A stretch of 64,000 nucleotides of DNA from Volvox africanus (GCA_030268105.1 BSDZ01000103.1:727501-791500); one strand, 5' to 3'. Positions 11,194 to 23,401 are shown, numbered from the stretch's first letter. Numbers and translations: made by a program. Notes: generated by a model not told the origin, from the sequence alone.

Positions 11194-13166
11194 GAGCATT
11201 TCAAGCACCTGAACGTGGTCTCGATGACGAATATTCAAATATTGAGGATACTGAAGGCCCTATGTACGATGACTTGCCAACGGAGTCTATTGAGCATGTC
11301 CTCAATGAAATTGAGAGTCTTGATGATATTCTGCTCCGAAGATTCATGCTTGGGCAATATCCGGCCCCATCCGGATCCTAATTGGCGCCGGATTTTCCAC
11401 TGTCAACACCACCACCCTTTCCATCACCAGCTGATCGGGACAGCCCAAAACAGCCCGACTACCCTTTACCAGCTGAACCAGGTAATTCCTCAAGTGAACC
11501 ACCATTAACACCATCAGAGCCAGGCAATATACATCCTTCACAGCCTAATGAGTTTGAGCACCCCCCACCAATTGATCTCATGTACACACCCCCACCTGAG
11601 GAAGAACCTCCCAAAGACTCTCAAGATCCACCAGAGCCCGAACCGCCTACTAAGTATCCAGCTCATCCTGAGTATCCATTCCCTCCAGATACATCACCAT
11701 CCCCTTGACAACCCGACTACCCTTTACCAGCTGAGCCGGGCACCCCATCACCTCAACCTTTTTCACCATCATTGCCAGCGAGCGCATCACCTCCTCAACA
11801 CCTCTCACCATCATTGCCTGCGAGCCCATCACCTCCACCGATCTCACCATCAGTGCAAGCCTACCCATCACAACCGAAATCTTTTTCGTCCATGCCAGGC
11901 AAACCGTCAGTACCTCAACCTCCATCACAATTATGACCGGGTTATCCATCGCTGCCTCAGCCCCCACAATTTGTGCCGGGCACAATCCGTTGCCGCCTCA
12001 ACCCTTCTTGCCACCCCAGCCACCTTCCCAGCCTCCAGTCCTATCCCCACCTGAGTATGGCATCCCATTACACCCTGGATCGCCATCACCACCAGTATCA
12101 GGCAATCCATCTCCGCCTCAGCCTATATCACCATTGAAACCAGGCAACCAGCCACCGCCCAAGCCTACATCAATTTATGAGCCAGGCAAACTATTGTTGC
12201 CACCGTCTCCATCACCTTTTCGGCCAGGCGAAAATACTTACCCTGCACATGTTTTACCAAAGGTGCCAGGCAGTCCGCCCCCGCCCCGACCACCCTTTCC
12301 ATTGAAGGAAAGGAGGCCATCACCGCGTTTGCCTCCACCTCCAAAGGATAGTCACGTATTACCATTGCCTCAATTGCCATCAGGATCTGAACCAGCAGGC
12401 AAACCATCACCTCCTCGACCGCTAGTACCACGTTTGCCTGGGTATTTACCAACACTTCAACCTGGATATCCACCAGGTCCAGTTTTTCCTACGCCGAGCT
12501 CATCACCAGTATTCACAATGCCCACGCCTTTGCAGCCAATAGCGCAGGACTTCCCTCCGCCAGGCATCGAAGATGCACCGCCAACAGAGTTTTGGGCCTC
12601 CCCAGAGGTTGAACATCCATCCTCGCCGTTCAATCCACCAGCCCCACCCTCGCTGTTGCCCACTCTTCCAACGTCGCCTTCACCTCCATCCTCCTCTCAT
12701 GCTTCGCTCCTACCTGCCAATCCGACACTCAATGATCACTTGGCCCCGTACAAGCCAGTGTCCCCACTTGAGCCTTTCTCACCTGTTTTACCCTATCCAA
12801 CCAATACACCTTCCCAGACGCAAATTGTCGACTCCACCTTCAACTCCATCGCCCTCTCCTATGGATCCGCCGTTATCTCCATCTCCCCAATTGCAATCTT
12901 CAGATGACCTGCGAAAACCACCCGTTAGCTCAGCATCACTTTCCTTTTTTACACCACCACGACCTGCACGACCATACCCCATCGAGCTTCCCAGCCCGCC
13001 TTCTCCAGTCCCCCACACCCAGCCGCCAGCCAAGTCTTCCAAAGTTCCACGTTGGCCACCAAAGCCTTCCTGGTTATCTATCCCACCCAGTCCATCGCCA
13101 CCCAGTTGCTGGGGTCGAGGTCACCGTCGCGATGCCAACAAACCCGTCCCAGGCTGCCGTTACTGA
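11194..13166 (+). pseudogene. Proline-rich (HRGP-like) matrix protein pseudogene, copy A
   Basis: The exon begins after a TTATAG acceptor. It encodes an acidic N-terminal stretch (APERGLDDEYSN, ESIEHVLNEIESLDD) followed by Pro/Ser-rich sequence. Compared with HRGP-B at 61018-64000 it has three in-frame stops: TAA 11379 (CAA in copy B), TGA 11706 (TCA in copy B) and TGA 11934. It also has a two-base insertion near 11980 that shifts the frame and another frameshift near 12825. The 435-bp tandem array is missing. The remaining frame ends in a Pro/Lys/Arg-rich tail near 13166. The product was presumably an extracellular hydroxyproline-rich glycoprotein; the exact family is not recognised. Confidence 0.85.
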
Positions 13167-13287
13167 GTCCATCAGGTTTACAGGCAGGGTGTTGTACCCT
13201 AAGAATTCTGATATGTATGAACAATGGACACTGTAGATCGGAGACATGCAATCCAGAATGCATAGGATGCATTCTTTTCTTCTTTTA

Positions 13288-13316
13288 TTTACGAATGCAT
13301 AGGATGCATTCGTAAA
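13288..13316. other. Perfect short hairpin
   Basis: TTTACGAATGCAT and its exact reverse complement are separated by AGG: a 13-bp stem and 3-nt loop about 120 bp after the HRGP-psi frame. A related GAATGCATAGGATGCATTC sits just upstream at 13256-13274. The function is unknown. Confidence 0.85.
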
Positions 13317-13383
13317 TATGTACGAAGAGTCTTATAAATGAAGCCTTCGTTCGTAACACGACAAGAAAAGGTAATTCGTAGCC

Positions 13384-13388
13384 ATTAT
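13384..13388. other. Target-site duplication of gypsy element (left)
   Basis: ATTAT stands immediately before the 5' LTR and is repeated at 20860-20864 after the 3' LTR, which fixes the element ends. Confidence 0.93.
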
Positions 13389-14212
13389 TGTTGTGCTACG
13401 GTTCATTTCCCGCCGACGCGTAGGTCGACGCGATCCTACGAGGCGAAGTGCTTTTGTGATGAACGCATTACATATGAATGAATCTGTATGATATAAATGT
13501 ATTCGCATACATTTATATATGCATCTGGCATGTTGTCATTATCCATCGCGACATCGCATCATGGCAAATCCGCCTAGCATGCATGAATGACCGAATCATT
13601 GAAGTGCGCATTATGCTCGTGCTACAAAACGATAAGTAATATTATCTGATATAATATTACTTCATTACAGCACACGTTGAGAGCGCCGCACTCGTCGCGA
13701 TGCATGCCCTGCAACCGGATATCGCTATCCGGACCCTTGCATCATGCGAATGCCGGAAAGGCTTATACGTTGTTATGCGTAGACATCGCCTAGGCGCAGT
13801 AGGGTTGTCACATCTAGGATCGGCCTCCTAATGTGAATCGTACGGCACTGCGATGCTGCGAGTATAACAGATGCGAGGACGGCTAAGCAAGACAAGACAT
13901 TCGATACCGGAGAACACTTGTGTGTTCTACATTACTATTACTATACGATATTCTACTTAGCCCGAGCTAAGCCTGAACTTCGCTAATCACCGCCGCGTGA
14001 TGATCGCTTGCTTCCGGCGCTGACGGCGATTTCGTCCATTGCATCATCCCGACCTGTAAGACCGTAAGTTATATCTCTCTTCGTCTTGAAGTCTTCCGCT
14101 GTCTCTGTTTGCTCTCGCTTGCCTTGCTGTACTTGCAAGTGCTCGCGCATCGGTGTCGATAGTCTCTAGACATGCAGATACTTATGAGCAAACGCGAAAG
14201 AGAGGTACAACA
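13389..14212 (+). repeat. Gypsy 5' LTR
   Basis: This direct repeat matches 20036-20859. Visible differences are near 13693 (G versus A), 14171 (A versus G) and 14199 (A versus C). It would contain the promoter and polyadenylation signals of the element. The exact start site was not identified. Confidence 0.94.
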
Positions 14213-14678
14213 ATTTGGTATCGAGACAGGTTCGTTGCCTAACTGTCTCTCTTTGTCTAATCGGAAGTAGGTTCTTTCTATGGCGAGTTCCAGCGACGAA
14301 CCACGAGGACCGCTAGATACTTTTGCCGAAGACTTAGGCCGCGCCGTTTTGGACGCCGCCGCTTCCGGTTTGTAATTGTTTAATTGCTTTTGTTTAGATT
14401 GCTGCACTTGTTGTGTAAGTGTACGCTCTGAGTCGCAGGTAATCTCAGTGCACCGGCATTGCTTGCCGCGGCGACTGAGACCGGCGTTCGTCCGGACCAG
14501 TTGGCGACTCTCATTGCCCAAACTACGGAGATCAGGACTCAGCTGGGCAATTACTTGCTGAGTTTGCTGAATCTTCTCAAGAGTACTGTCGGTAGGCCCA
14601 CCGAATCGCTTTGTACTCTTGCCTTTGCGATAGAAGTCGGCTTCTATTACGCAAAACTAGGGTATCGTTTCGTGCTCC
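14213..14678 (+). other. Gypsy leader with primer-binding-like site
   Basis: This untranslated leader lies between the LTR and the Gag ATG. TGGTATCGAGACAGG starts at 14216 and resembles the opening of the initiator-Met primer site used by many plant elements (TGGTATCAGAGC), but it is not identical. The primer tRNA is therefore unresolved. Confidence 0.6.
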
Positions 14679-15914
14679 ATGTCCGCGGAACACGACGATA
14701 CGCCGCACACTAGCCTAGCTAGCCAACCCGATTTCGTTGTAGCTGCTAGAGCGCCGGATAGAGGTCTTGAGACTGTTGGCGCGCGAGCCACTCAAGAACC
14801 CCTTTTCCTTCAGACCCCTGCTCACTTAATTGTGCCGCATTCAGCAGTGAACACGAATATGGACAACACTGCTGGACCAAGGGTTCTGCCATTACCTCAA
14901 GCTCGAGGGCATGATGACATCCCTGAGGTGATGAGATTGTCGATTCCCGTTCCTAGGCTCAATATTTTGCTGACCGACAAGACACCAGGGCATAGCATAG
15001 CCGATGCAACTCGTGCGTACGTGCGTGACGCTAAAAAGTACCTCCAAGCTGTTCATGGTGGCGATAATGACGGTATCAGGTGTCTCTTCGTTGGTAACAC
15101 CCTCGAGGGCGCAGCGAAGGACTGGTATCGCAATTGGACCAACGCCCGGGGCAGCTATACTTTTGACGAGTTAGTCGCCGCTTTGCTCGCACGATTCGCT
15201 ACTGAGGTTCAAGCACGCGATGTGGAAGCTCGAAACGTTTTGGCAGCCGGTAGCTACCACATGCGTCGGGATGAAAATGTACCTGCGTACCAGTCACGCT
15301 TCGAAGCACTTGTGACTCCCATTGCTGACCTCACCGAATCTGAGCGTGTCTTTTGGTTTAGGCGAGGCCTAACGAAACTTTTGGCTAAATGGTGCGCCAC
15401 TGACTTGGTTGGAGCGCAGATCAAGTCGTATGATGCGTTGGTCGCTTTTGCTAAGGGCGCGGAGATACGACTCCTTGCCGGCGAGGAAGAAGTCAAGTCT
15501 GCCCCTCGTGCAAATGCCGTGCAAGTGCAGGATCCGCTTGGGGAAGCTGTAGCTCTCGACCAGGACCTCGGCGCGACCCGCCCCACGCCTACTGCCGCGA
15601 CGCGACGCAGCAACGGGCAATGCAAGGCGCGCGGGGGCGCTAGCTCGGGTGTCCGTGGTACAGGAGGAGCAGGTCCGAGCTCGGACCCAGCTAGGAACAG
15701 GAAGCGTGTTGGTGCGCCGTCGTCGGCAGCCGCACAGCGTTCCGACCCCAACGCGAAGCGTACTCGTACGGACGACACATTTATGCCAAAATGGAATTGC
15801 AATCGTTCCGAATTCGAGCGTCGGAAATTGGCCAATGTTTGTCTACGGTGTGCGGAGAATCATTCCACGAAGGATTGCCCTCTAATGCCGCCGTTTGTAC
15901 CTCAGCCGAAATAG
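14679..15914 (+). CDS. Gypsy Gag polyprotein (411 aa)
   Basis: This is the capsid/nucleocapsid protein of the chromovirus. The ATG start is the first in-frame methionine after the leader. The middle (about residues 85-270) has the retrotransposon Gag pattern, with WYRNW and FDELVAALLARFATE followed by YQSRFEALV. A basic, Ser/Gly-rich linker leads to a C-terminal zinc knuckle CLRCAENHSTKDC. The knuckle spacing is CX2CX3HX4C, one residue shorter than the usual CX2CX4HX4C. The frame ends in TAG at 15912-15914, and Pol lies downstream in the same frame. Confidence 0.9.
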   Translation: MSAEHDDTPHTSLASQPDFVVAARAPDRGLETVGARATQEPLFLQTPAHLIVPHSAVNTNMDNTAGPRVLPLPQARGHDDIPEVMRLSIPVPRLNILLTDKTPGHSIADATRAYVRDAKKYLQAVHGGDNDGIRCLFVGNTLEGAAKDWYRNWTNARGSYTFDELVAALLARFATEVQARDVEARNVLAAGSYHMRRDENVPAYQSRFEALVTPIADLTESERVFWFRRGLTKLLAKWCATDLVGAQIKSYDALVAFAKGAEIRLLAGEEEVKSAPRANAVQVQDPLGEAVALDQDLGATRPTPTAATRRSNGQCKARGGASSGVRGTGGAGPSSDPARNRKRVGAPSSAAAQRSDPNAKRTRTDDTFMPKWNCNRSEFERRKLANVCLRCAENHSTKDCPLMPPFVPQPK

Positions 15915-16097
15915 GGGCTTGCCCGGGTTCCTGCGGAGGGGGCACCACCTGGGATTTCTGAACTAACGCGTGGTCGGTGGTCATCCTTACGGCCAGCCGT
16001 TAAGGCATTGTTGCCTTGTGTACTTGGACACATCGAGCGAGTCATTGCGTGACGCATCACGCTTGACGGACGCACGGGACTTCTCTGCTTCGACCCG

Positions 16098-19000
16098 TTG
16101 TGTAATTTGTTTACACCTCGCCGTCCCCTGTCGTCTATCGATCTGTCTAACCACGTGGTTTTGTTCATCCCCTCGTCTCTGCGTGAGATGTCGGAACAGT
16201 TGGCCATATACAGGAGGTGTAGGCGTCAATATCCAGGCACGGCCGCATGTGTTTTACTCCCCGCTTTCTGTCGGCGCAAGGCAGAGGCATCGTTAAGGGG
16301 TATGCGGCATGTCCACCGGTTCGAGCCGGGCACCGTTTTGTTTAATGGTGTGGATCGGGAGGGTACGCTGGCTCCGTGGCCACACCTATCCTACTCGGAA
16401 GACGTTTGGTACGAAGCTCCTGATGGGGGTGCCGTTGGTTACGGACCCGCCTTAAGTGCACTGACGTTGTCTGCTGGGCATTCGCTCGTAGATAACCGTG
16501 TCCCTGTGGTTCAGATCGGTTTGAATGGCCGTACTCTGAAGGCACTTGTTGACACCGGTGCCAGCGACGACTTCATCTCTGTCGCAGAGGTGAATGCGCT
16601 GGGGTTGTCCCCAGAGTCGTCTGATTGTCCACAGGTTACCCTTGCTGACGGGGGTAAGCATCCCATTGTGGGCAGGATTACCCTTAGCCTATCGTTAGGC
16701 CCTTTGCGTGTTGTGACCCGGCCGTACGTGCTGCAGGGCTTAGCAGAGACTGCACCGTACATAATGGGGTCGTCGACATTACGACAGTACCGCGCGCGCA
16801 TCGACATGGAGACCGCAACCCTGCATATGTGCAAGGGTACTCTGTCGATTAAGGTACCTTTCCTGTCGTTCGAACATGTCACACCAAAGGAGGGCGAAAC
16901 TGAGGCGGTGCCTATGGTTAATTTCGCTGTGACCGCAATGGCCGCGCGAATCGAACCAGAGCTAGTCGGGCGTAAGGAGGCCGTCCGTTTGTTACGGAAG
17001 GGTGCCCACGGACTGCTTTTAAGGCCGCGGGTGAGCTGTTGTGTCACCACCGCGCAGATTTCTGCGGATCCTGAGGTTGAGGCCCTACTGTCGCAGTATG
17101 AGGACGTCTTTAAAGATATCCCCGGCCTACCACCTATGCGTCCTGTTGATCACACAATCCCTCTCATGCCTGGAGCGCAGCCTACAGCCCGGCCAATGTA
17201 CAGGTTGAGTCCATTGGAGCTGGATGAGGTAAAGCGCCAGGTGACGGATTTACTCGCGAAGGGTATGATACGCCCCAGCACATCCCCGTTTTCTGCACCG
17301 ATTTTGTTTGTCGGTAAGAAGGATGGGACCTTGCGCATGTGCATTGATTACCGGGGGTTAAATGCGAATACGGTGAAAAATCGCTACCCTTTGCCACGCG
17401 TTGACGACCTGTTGGATAAGCTGAAGGGCTCGGCTTATTTTTCCTCAATTGACTTACAACAGGGCTACAATCAGATTCGCATCGCTGCCTCTGATATCCC
17501 GAAAACCGCTTTTCGGACGCCCTTCGGTCACTTTGAGTATACGGTCCTATCGTTTGGTTTGACTAATGCCCCTGCGACGTTCCAGGCGGTTATGGACCGA
17601 ATGTTTAGGCCGTTTATCGACAGGTTCGTTGTTTGCTACCTGGATGACATCTTGGTATATTCTAAGACGCGCGAGGAGCACTTGGAGCATCTTCGGCTCG
17701 TGCTCGACGTTATGAGGCGGGAGCAATTGTTTGCTAAACGCGCCAAATGCTTTTGGGCGCAGCCTCAGGTGGAATATTTGGGCCACATTGTGTCGGCCAC
17801 CGGTGTGAAGATGGACCCGCGGAAGGTCGCCGTGGTTCGCGATTGGCCCGCGCCTCAGAACCTCACGGAGCTGCGTAAGTTCCTTGGCTTGACCAATTAT
17901 TTCCGAAAGTTCATTGAAAAATATTCCATCATTGCGGCCCCGCTTACTAACTTAACTCGCAAAGGCGTTTTCGTTTCGCTCGAGTCGTGGATGTCGCAAT
18001 GCCAGCGGGCATTCGAAGAGCTCAAACGAATCATTGCCGAAGATGTCACCCTTGCATTCCCTGATTACTCGTTGCCATTTCGTGTTGAGGTAGTGTCTGA
18101 TGCCTCAATATTTGGAAGCGGCGCTGTATTGTTACAGGAAGGGCGACCGATCGCCTTCACGAGTAAGAAGTTTTCTGGTGCGGAGATTCGCTACACCACC
18201 GGGGAACAGGAGCTTCTGGCCGTGCTGCATGCTTTAAAGGAATGGCGCTGTTACCTCGAGGGACGCCCGTTTACTTTAAAGACTGACCATAAGCCCCTAA
18301 CGTTTTTGCAAAGCGTTCCGACGTTGAACCGCCGTCAAGCTAGGTGGATGGAATATCTAGCTAGGTTCAACTGCACCTGGGAGTATATTTCTGGTAAATT
18401 GAATATTGCCGATGCTCTCAGTCGACATCCGTCGCTACACGCTGCAATTTTGGCAGCGCCCGTCGTGCGGCCGCGTAGCGAGGAGGTTCCGATCGCGACG
18501 GACCTCGCAGAGCGGTTGAAGGTTGCCTACAGTGCAGACGCCTGGTTCGCGGACCCGGCTAATGTAGAAAACCTTCGCAAGCAGAATGGCCTTTGGCTAC
18601 GGACGGAGGGTGCAGCTACGCAAATCGTCGTTCCGAACGACGACGCGCTACGCTACGACATCCTTGCACGGTTCCACGAGGACCCGTTAGCAGGACACCC
18701 TGGTAGCAAGCGATTGATCGACTTGGTGCAACGTTCCTTTTGGTGGCCTCGTTTGGCTAAGGATGCGGCGAACTTCGTCCAGACATGCAGTCTGTGCCAG
18801 CGCAATAAGGCTTTGTCCGGTAAGGGCCATGGGTTGTTGCAACCGTTGCCTGTCCCGGATGCGCCTTGGGAAAGTGTTTCCATGGACTTCGTAGTCGCGC
18901 TGCCCAAAACTGAGGGGGGATACGATGCGGTGTTCGTAATGGTCGATCGTCTGACTAAGATGGTTCACCTAGCACCATGCACATCATCCTGCACGGCTGA

Positions 19001-19976
19001 GCAAACCGCACGTTTGTTTTTCGACAATGTGGTTTGGTTACACGGGGTTCCCAAAAATGTGATCTCGGACCGCGGTGGACAGTTCACGTCTAAGTTTTGG
19101 GAAGCGCTCTGCAAACTAGTTGGCATGCGCGTCAACCTGAGCACAGCGTATCACCCGCAGACTGATGGTCAAACCGAACGCACAAACCGCACGTTGGGTG
19201 ATATGTTGCGCAATTATGCTGGTCGCACACCACTTGTTTGGGATACATATTTGACTGCGGCAGAATTCGCGCTTAACAATGCTGTTAACCGCTCTACAGG
19301 CAAAAGTCCGTTCTTTCTTAACTACGGGTTTCATCCCGCGCTACCCGTGTGGCGTGAGTTGGAAGTGAACGTGCCTGCTGCTAAACTTTTTGCCAAGTCT
19401 TTTATGTCCCGAATCACAGACGCGAAGTCGTGTTTGGACGCGGCGCAGCAACGAACGACGGAATACTACAACAAATCCAAGCAGGATGTGACGTTTTCGG
19501 AGGGGCAACTCGTGTTGCTAAGCACCAAGAACTTGCGTTCCTTGGCCGACGGATCCCGAAAACTCTTACCCCGCTGGATTGGTCCGTATCCTGTCATGCG
19601 CATGGTTGGGAATGTGGCTGTGGAGCTTGCATTGCCCGCTGATGTGCCCATTCACCCCACGTTTCACGTATCGCTTGTTCGTCCGTATCGTGGTACGGAA
19701 CCCGTCCCTGAGCCTGCTAACGCCCCCACAGCGATCGAACCAGTTCCCGAGACCTGGATCGCTGGTAAACAGAAGTTTTATGATGTGGAGCGGGTGTTAG
19801 ATTATCTCGCGCGTCGTGTGGGCCGACACCGACGTAAGCGAACAGTACACGAGTACTTGGTTAAGTGGACAGGGTATACCGACGAGCACAACTCATGGGA
19901 ACCGGCACGCAACTTCTCACAGGACATGAAACCCCTGCTCGAGGAAGCCCGCAAACGTGCCACGCAAGCCCAATGA
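16098..19976 (+). CDS. Gypsy Pol polyprotein: protease, RT, RNase H, integrase, chromodomain
   Basis: The frame is open from 16053, after a TGA at 16050-16052; no clear ATG was chosen, so the listed start is only the first possible initiator. Domains in order are aspartic protease ([13 protein letters not shown], about residue 150), reverse transcriptase ([14 protein letters not shown]; catalytic YLDD near 513), and RNase H ([19 protein letters not shown]). Next come the integrase zinc finger (H near [16 protein letters not shown]), a DDE core (D near 930, SDRGGQF near 990, [11 protein letters not shown] near 1025), a GPY/F-type module (WIGPYPV) and a C-terminal chromodomain ([20 protein letters not shown]). 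The chromodomain places it among chromoviruses and would bias insertion to particular chromatin. All catalytic motifs are intact. Confidence 0.95.
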   Translation: MCNLFTPRRPLSSIDLSNHVVLFIPSSLREMSEQLAIYRRCRRQYPGTAACVLLPAFCRRKAEASLRGMRHVHRFEPGTVLFNGVDREGTLAPWPHLSYSEDVWYEAPDGGAVGYGPALSALTLSAGHSLVDNRVPVVQIGLNGRTLKALVDTGASDDFISVAEVNALGLSPESSDCPQVTLADGGKHPIVGRITLSLSLGPLRVVTRPYVLQGLAETAPYIMGSSTLRQYRARIDMETATLHMCKGTLSIKVPFLSFEHVTPKEGETEAVPMVNFAVTAMAARIEPELVGRKEAVRLLRKGAHGLLLRPRVSCCVTTAQISADPEVEALLSQYEDVFKDIPGLPPMRPVDHTIPLMPGAQPTARPMYRLSPLELDEVKRQVTDLLAKGMIRPSTSPFSAPILFVGKKDGTLRMCIDYRGLNANTVKNRYPLPRVDDLLDKLKGSAYFSSIDLQQGYNQIRIAASDIPKTAFRTPFGHFEYTVLSFGLTNAPATFQAVMDRMFRPFIDRFVVCYLDDILVYSKTREEHLEHLRLVLDVMRREQLFAKRAKCFWAQPQVEYLGHIVSATGVKMDPRKVAVVRDWPAPQNLTELRKFLGLTNYFRKFIEKYSIIAAPLTNLTRKGVFVSLESWMSQCQRAFEELKRIIAEDVTLAFPDYSLPFRVEVVSDASIFGSGAVLLQEGRPIAFTSKKFSGAEIRYTTGEQELLAVLHALKEWRCYLEGRPFTLKTDHKPLTFLQSVPTLNRRQARWMEYLARFNCTWEYISGKLNIADALSRHPSLHAAILAAPVVRPRSEEVPIATDLAERLKVAYSADAWFADPANVENLRKQNGLWLRTEGAATQIVVPNDDALRYDILARFHEDPLAGHPGSKRLIDLVQRSFWWPRLAKDAANFVQTCSLCQRNKALSGKGHGLLQPLPVPDAPWESVSMDFVVALPKTEGGYDAVFVMVDRLTKMVHLAPCTSSCTAEQTARLFFDNVVWLHGVPKNVISDRGGQFTSKFWEALCKLVGMRVNLSTAYHPQTDGQTERTNRTLGDMLRNYAGRTPLVWDTYLTAAEFALNNAVNRSTGKSPFFLNYGFHPALPVWRELEVNVPAAKLFAKSFMSRITDAKSCLDAAQQRTTEYYNKSKQDVTFSEGQLVLLSTKNLRSLADGSRKLLPRWIGPYPVMRMVGNVAVELALPADVPIHPTFHVSLVRPYRGTEPVPEPANAPTAIEPVPETWIAGKQKFYDVERVLDYLARRVGRHRRKRTVHEYLVKWTGYTDEHNSWEPARNFSQDMKPLLEEARKRATQAQ

Positions 19977-20035
19977 CCCCTGCAGTCGATGCTGTATGAT
20001 GCAGCGAGGACGCTGCATACGGGAGGGGGGATAAT

Positions 20036-20859
20036 TGTTGTGCTACGGTTCATTTCCCGCCGACGCGTAGGTCGACGCGATCCTACGAGGCGAAGTGCTT
20101 TTGTGATGAACGCATTACATATGAATGAATCTGTATGATATAAATGTATTCGCATACATTTATATATGCATCTGGCATGTTGTCATTATCCATCGCGACA
20201 TCGCATCATGGCAAATCCGCCTAGCATGCATGAATGACCGAATCATTGAAGTGCGCATTATGCTCGTGCTACAAAACGATAAGTAATATTATCTGATATA
20301 ATATTACTTCATTACAGCACACGTTGAGAGCGCCGCACTCATCGCGATGCATGCCCTGCAACCGGATATCGCTATCCGGACCCTTGCATCATGCGAATGC
20401 CGGAAAGGCTTATACGTTGTTATGCGTAGACATCGCCTAGGCGCAGTAGGGTTGTCACATCTAGGATCGGCCTCCTAATGTGAATCGTACGGCACTGCGA
20501 TGCTGCGAGTATAACAGATGCGAGGACGGCTAAGCAAGACAAGACATTCGATACCGGAGAACACTTGTGTGTTCTACATTACTATTACTATACGATATTC
20601 TACTTAGCCCGAGCTAAGCCTGAACTTCGCTAATCACCGCCGCGTGATGATCGCTTGCTTCCGGCGCTGACGGCGATTTCGTCCATTGCATCATCCCGAC
20701 CTGTAAGACCGTAAGTTATATCTCTCTTCGTCTTGAAGTCTTCCGCTGTCTCTGTTTGCTCTCGCTTGCCTTGCTGTACTTGCAAGTGCTCGCGCATCGG
20801 TGTCGATAGTCTCTAGACGTGCAGATACTTATGAGCAAACGCGAACGAGAGGTACAACA
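20036..20859 (+). repeat. Gypsy 3' LTR
   Basis: This is the direct repeat of 13389-14212 at offset 6647. It is preceded by the polypurine tract GGGAGGGGGGATAAT and followed by the ATTAT target duplication. Confidence 0.94.
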
Positions 20860-20864
20860 ATTAT

Positions 20865-23266
20865 CGCCCGATCGTGTTCAAAGCACATATTAAGCAGGTA
20901 CTAGAGGCACATCGGAAATGGCTTACGTACAGAAGATCTACCGAGTAGCTCGTCAGGAAAGCCCCATCCCCACATGCTTGCACACACACACACACACACA
21001 CACTCGAACATGGGCAAGTCTTAAGATGTAGGCTATCGGACATAGGGAAGCTTGACGCGATCACGAGAAAGTATTCGCTACATAGTATCCGATAGTCCAA
21101 AGAAGTCTAGGTAGACTCGCTCTGGAGTTGGCACAAATAGTCTCACGTATAGCACTAGAGGTTGGACGACGAGCGCCGGTTCGTAGATCGCAGCGGTCGG
21201 TAATGGAAGGAAATCCACGTCAACTAATAGCATGCACGTATATGGAATGATGGGATTAGATGTCCCAAAACGATAGATGCACGCACATGCAGGAATTGCC
21301 TTCCGACCCGAAATACCGTGCACCGCTCCAATAAAGCGATTGTTGCTAGATCGGATCGCTTTAAATCCCAACTGGATACACCATTTGATAACAGCAACCC
21401 TATCTTCAAAGCGAGGTCTGTCACCGAGCCGCTTCACCCTGTTCCTCGCCCAAATTTAAACCGCTGTCAGGGTGAAGCAAATCTCAAAGATTATAGGACG
21501 GGCTAATGCAACGAAACCATGATACTTGTTAGAAGTTGGCGGAACTTTCAGCAGGCCTGACAAATAAAAAATCTTTATGTATAGTGATTCTGAAAAAAAA
21601 CCTGAAGCACAAGTAAATGGACCGTTGTCACCCATCCTAATTGTGTATCTCTGATAGTAAAAACGTATCTCTCAATACCTAAGTGTTATATGGTATGTGT
21701 TGATGTTGGAAAAATGTGTGCCCCGAAACCGAAGCACGACGACTAGCACTGATACACAACGTAGTTGTAGAAGATATGCATACATTTGTATATGTCTAAA
21801 ACTATATTAATATCTTCACCAGGGCACTGTATCAAGTTAACATGCAAGAATGATGATGGAGCCAATATACCCCACCTGCACAGGTATACCTAGCTACCTA
21901 CCCGCCGTACAGGTGGGTGGGGACGGATGCGGCCACACAGCGGCCATACCTTGCTTGATTCCTAAGTGAAACCATCTAAGAGTCCCCATACGTACCTGAA
22001 AGCGGGAAGAATGAGTAACCAGCTCCTGTCATGCAAATTGAGTACCGTGCGTTCGATCCGATTTGCAGATTACTAAAGCCAGCTAATGTCCGGACGAGCC
22101 TCGTACCACTTCGAGCCAAGAAAGGGAATAACTTCATTAACTTATTATGTATATGGTTGTAAGCATCATTCTAAAACAGGTCAACCCAAATACGGGTTAC
22201 GGAATGCTAGTTTCAAAGGGTTTCAGCAATTCGCGCAGCCTAATGTGAGCATCCGAAAGGTCATGCAATTTATTTTTAACATAGCATTCATTTTTAAGGT
22301 ATCATTCATCAATTTAAGGCGAGATGCAGCATTCCCGCTTTTGCGCATTAATGCAGCTGCAGCGGGCGAGGGCGTCAGGACGTACGTGTCTGTATCAGTA
22401 CCCGACTACATACCCGACTACATACCTTGAATTGCGAAATGCGTTTGGTGCTAGATGGATGATCTAATAGATTTATTTATAAAATATATTGGATTGTTTT
22501 GTTATGACGAAGTTATTTGATCCTTCCGCTCATATTCCTCTGGTGGCGGTGCAGCGAAGGGGCAGCCCGACAGCGATCCGTTGCACTGACCAGCATCAAG
22601 TAATCCAATAGGACGACTCGTTTTGCAAATAATACTTAAGCAAAATCAAAGGCTATATATTTTTAATTGTGTTGCTTTGTAAACTTACTGCAGCTGTTGT
22701 AGCGTCCCAGATGTGCGTAAGACCGTCAGGCACCAGAGGCGTACAACTTGCGTCTACCTTACCTCCACCTCATACCTCCGCCTTTTACGCATATTAACTT
22801 TCTAAGCTTACCTATCTTATTTGCGGCTGATACAACTTCACTCTTGGGGATTGGATAAACAAGGTGCAGGACTTCAAGACTTGTCGCGTCTAGCAAAGCA
22901 GATTTACTCGCCCCGTTAACTTCATTCCAAGTCGCCCAATATTTTTAAGTAAGCAACATACGTTTTCTATGTTATTAATTGGCCGTACAGTAATGGCTCT
23001 CTCGGCGTTTTGTAATGTAACGACCTCACTCCGCCCATGTTAAATGGTTTGTGTCTTATGTCGCTAAAGCCTTATCATTTTAAGCTGGTCATTTTACCTT
23101 CATCATGCATTCGGCCGGCCTCCATAACGACTATGCACTGCGCGTCGCGCTCTTTCCTCGATAGCTGCCCTTTAATGGTGATACGTTGTTAATTTTGCGT
23201 CTCAGTCGATGTCCATTGGGTTTCGTTACCTGCCGTCGATGAACGGAGAAGTTGGATCGTCGAAGC
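20865..23266. other. Intergenic DNA between gypsy element and VMP-B
   Basis: An AC microsatellite (about 20983-21002) and a diverged solo copia LTR (21020-21395) are visible. An open frame at 22086-22430 encodes about 114 residues with no recognisable family or splice support. Nothing else is supported. The VMP-B promoter is expected in the right-hand part, but no specific motif was identified. Confidence 0.55.
21020..21395 (-). repeat. Diverged solo copia-type LTR (reverse), with internal insertion
   Basis: ATGTAGGCTATCGGACATAG through GGTTGGACGACGAGCGC matches, in reverse, the LTR family at 9871 and especially 35978-36246. The remaining LTR end (GATTGTTGCTAGATCGGATC to CCATTTGATAACA) follows after about 120 bp of extra sequence. 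No internal element sequence accompanies it. Confidence 0.75.
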
Positions 23267-23401
23267 ATGCCGTTTAAGTCGTCAATAGAAACTGGCATCA
23301 TCATCATCTGCTAGGTTTCCATTGCTGTCCTTGCCGTACTCCTTGTCATAGCTCTCCTGCAGGGCAATCTAAGCAAACTCAAGTGCCCGGTTTTTGCAAT
23401 C

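Larger units (their letters stand above)
10116..13370 (+). repeat. Segmental duplication block 2, copy A
   Basis: The stretch is collinear with 58921-64000 in the same orientation. About 270 bp (10116-10385) match 58921-59175. A divergent gap follows (10385-10484 versus 59177-60295). Then 10485-12290 match 60296-64000, apart from loss of the 435-bp array. The block carries HRGP-psi. Confidence 0.85.
13389..20859 (+). mobile_element. Full-length Ty3/gypsy chromovirus retrotransposon
   Basis: The 7471-bp element has 824-bp LTRs with TGTTGT...ACAACA ends, the ATTAT target duplication, a primer-binding-like TGGTATCGAGAC three bases after the 5' LTR, a Gag frame, a Pol frame ending in a chromodomain, and a purine tract GGGAGGGGGG before the 3' LTR. 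The two LTRs differ at three positions that I can see, so insertion is recent. The pre-insertion site reads GTAGCCATTATCGCCC. Transcription would be in the plus direction. Confidence 0.95.

Noticed and set aside
11548..12054. His/Leu-rich frames in HRGP-psi and HRGP-B (for example 62203-62616)
   Set aside because: They are +1 reads of CCA TCA-type codons. The Pro/Ser frame is the one kept open in copy B.
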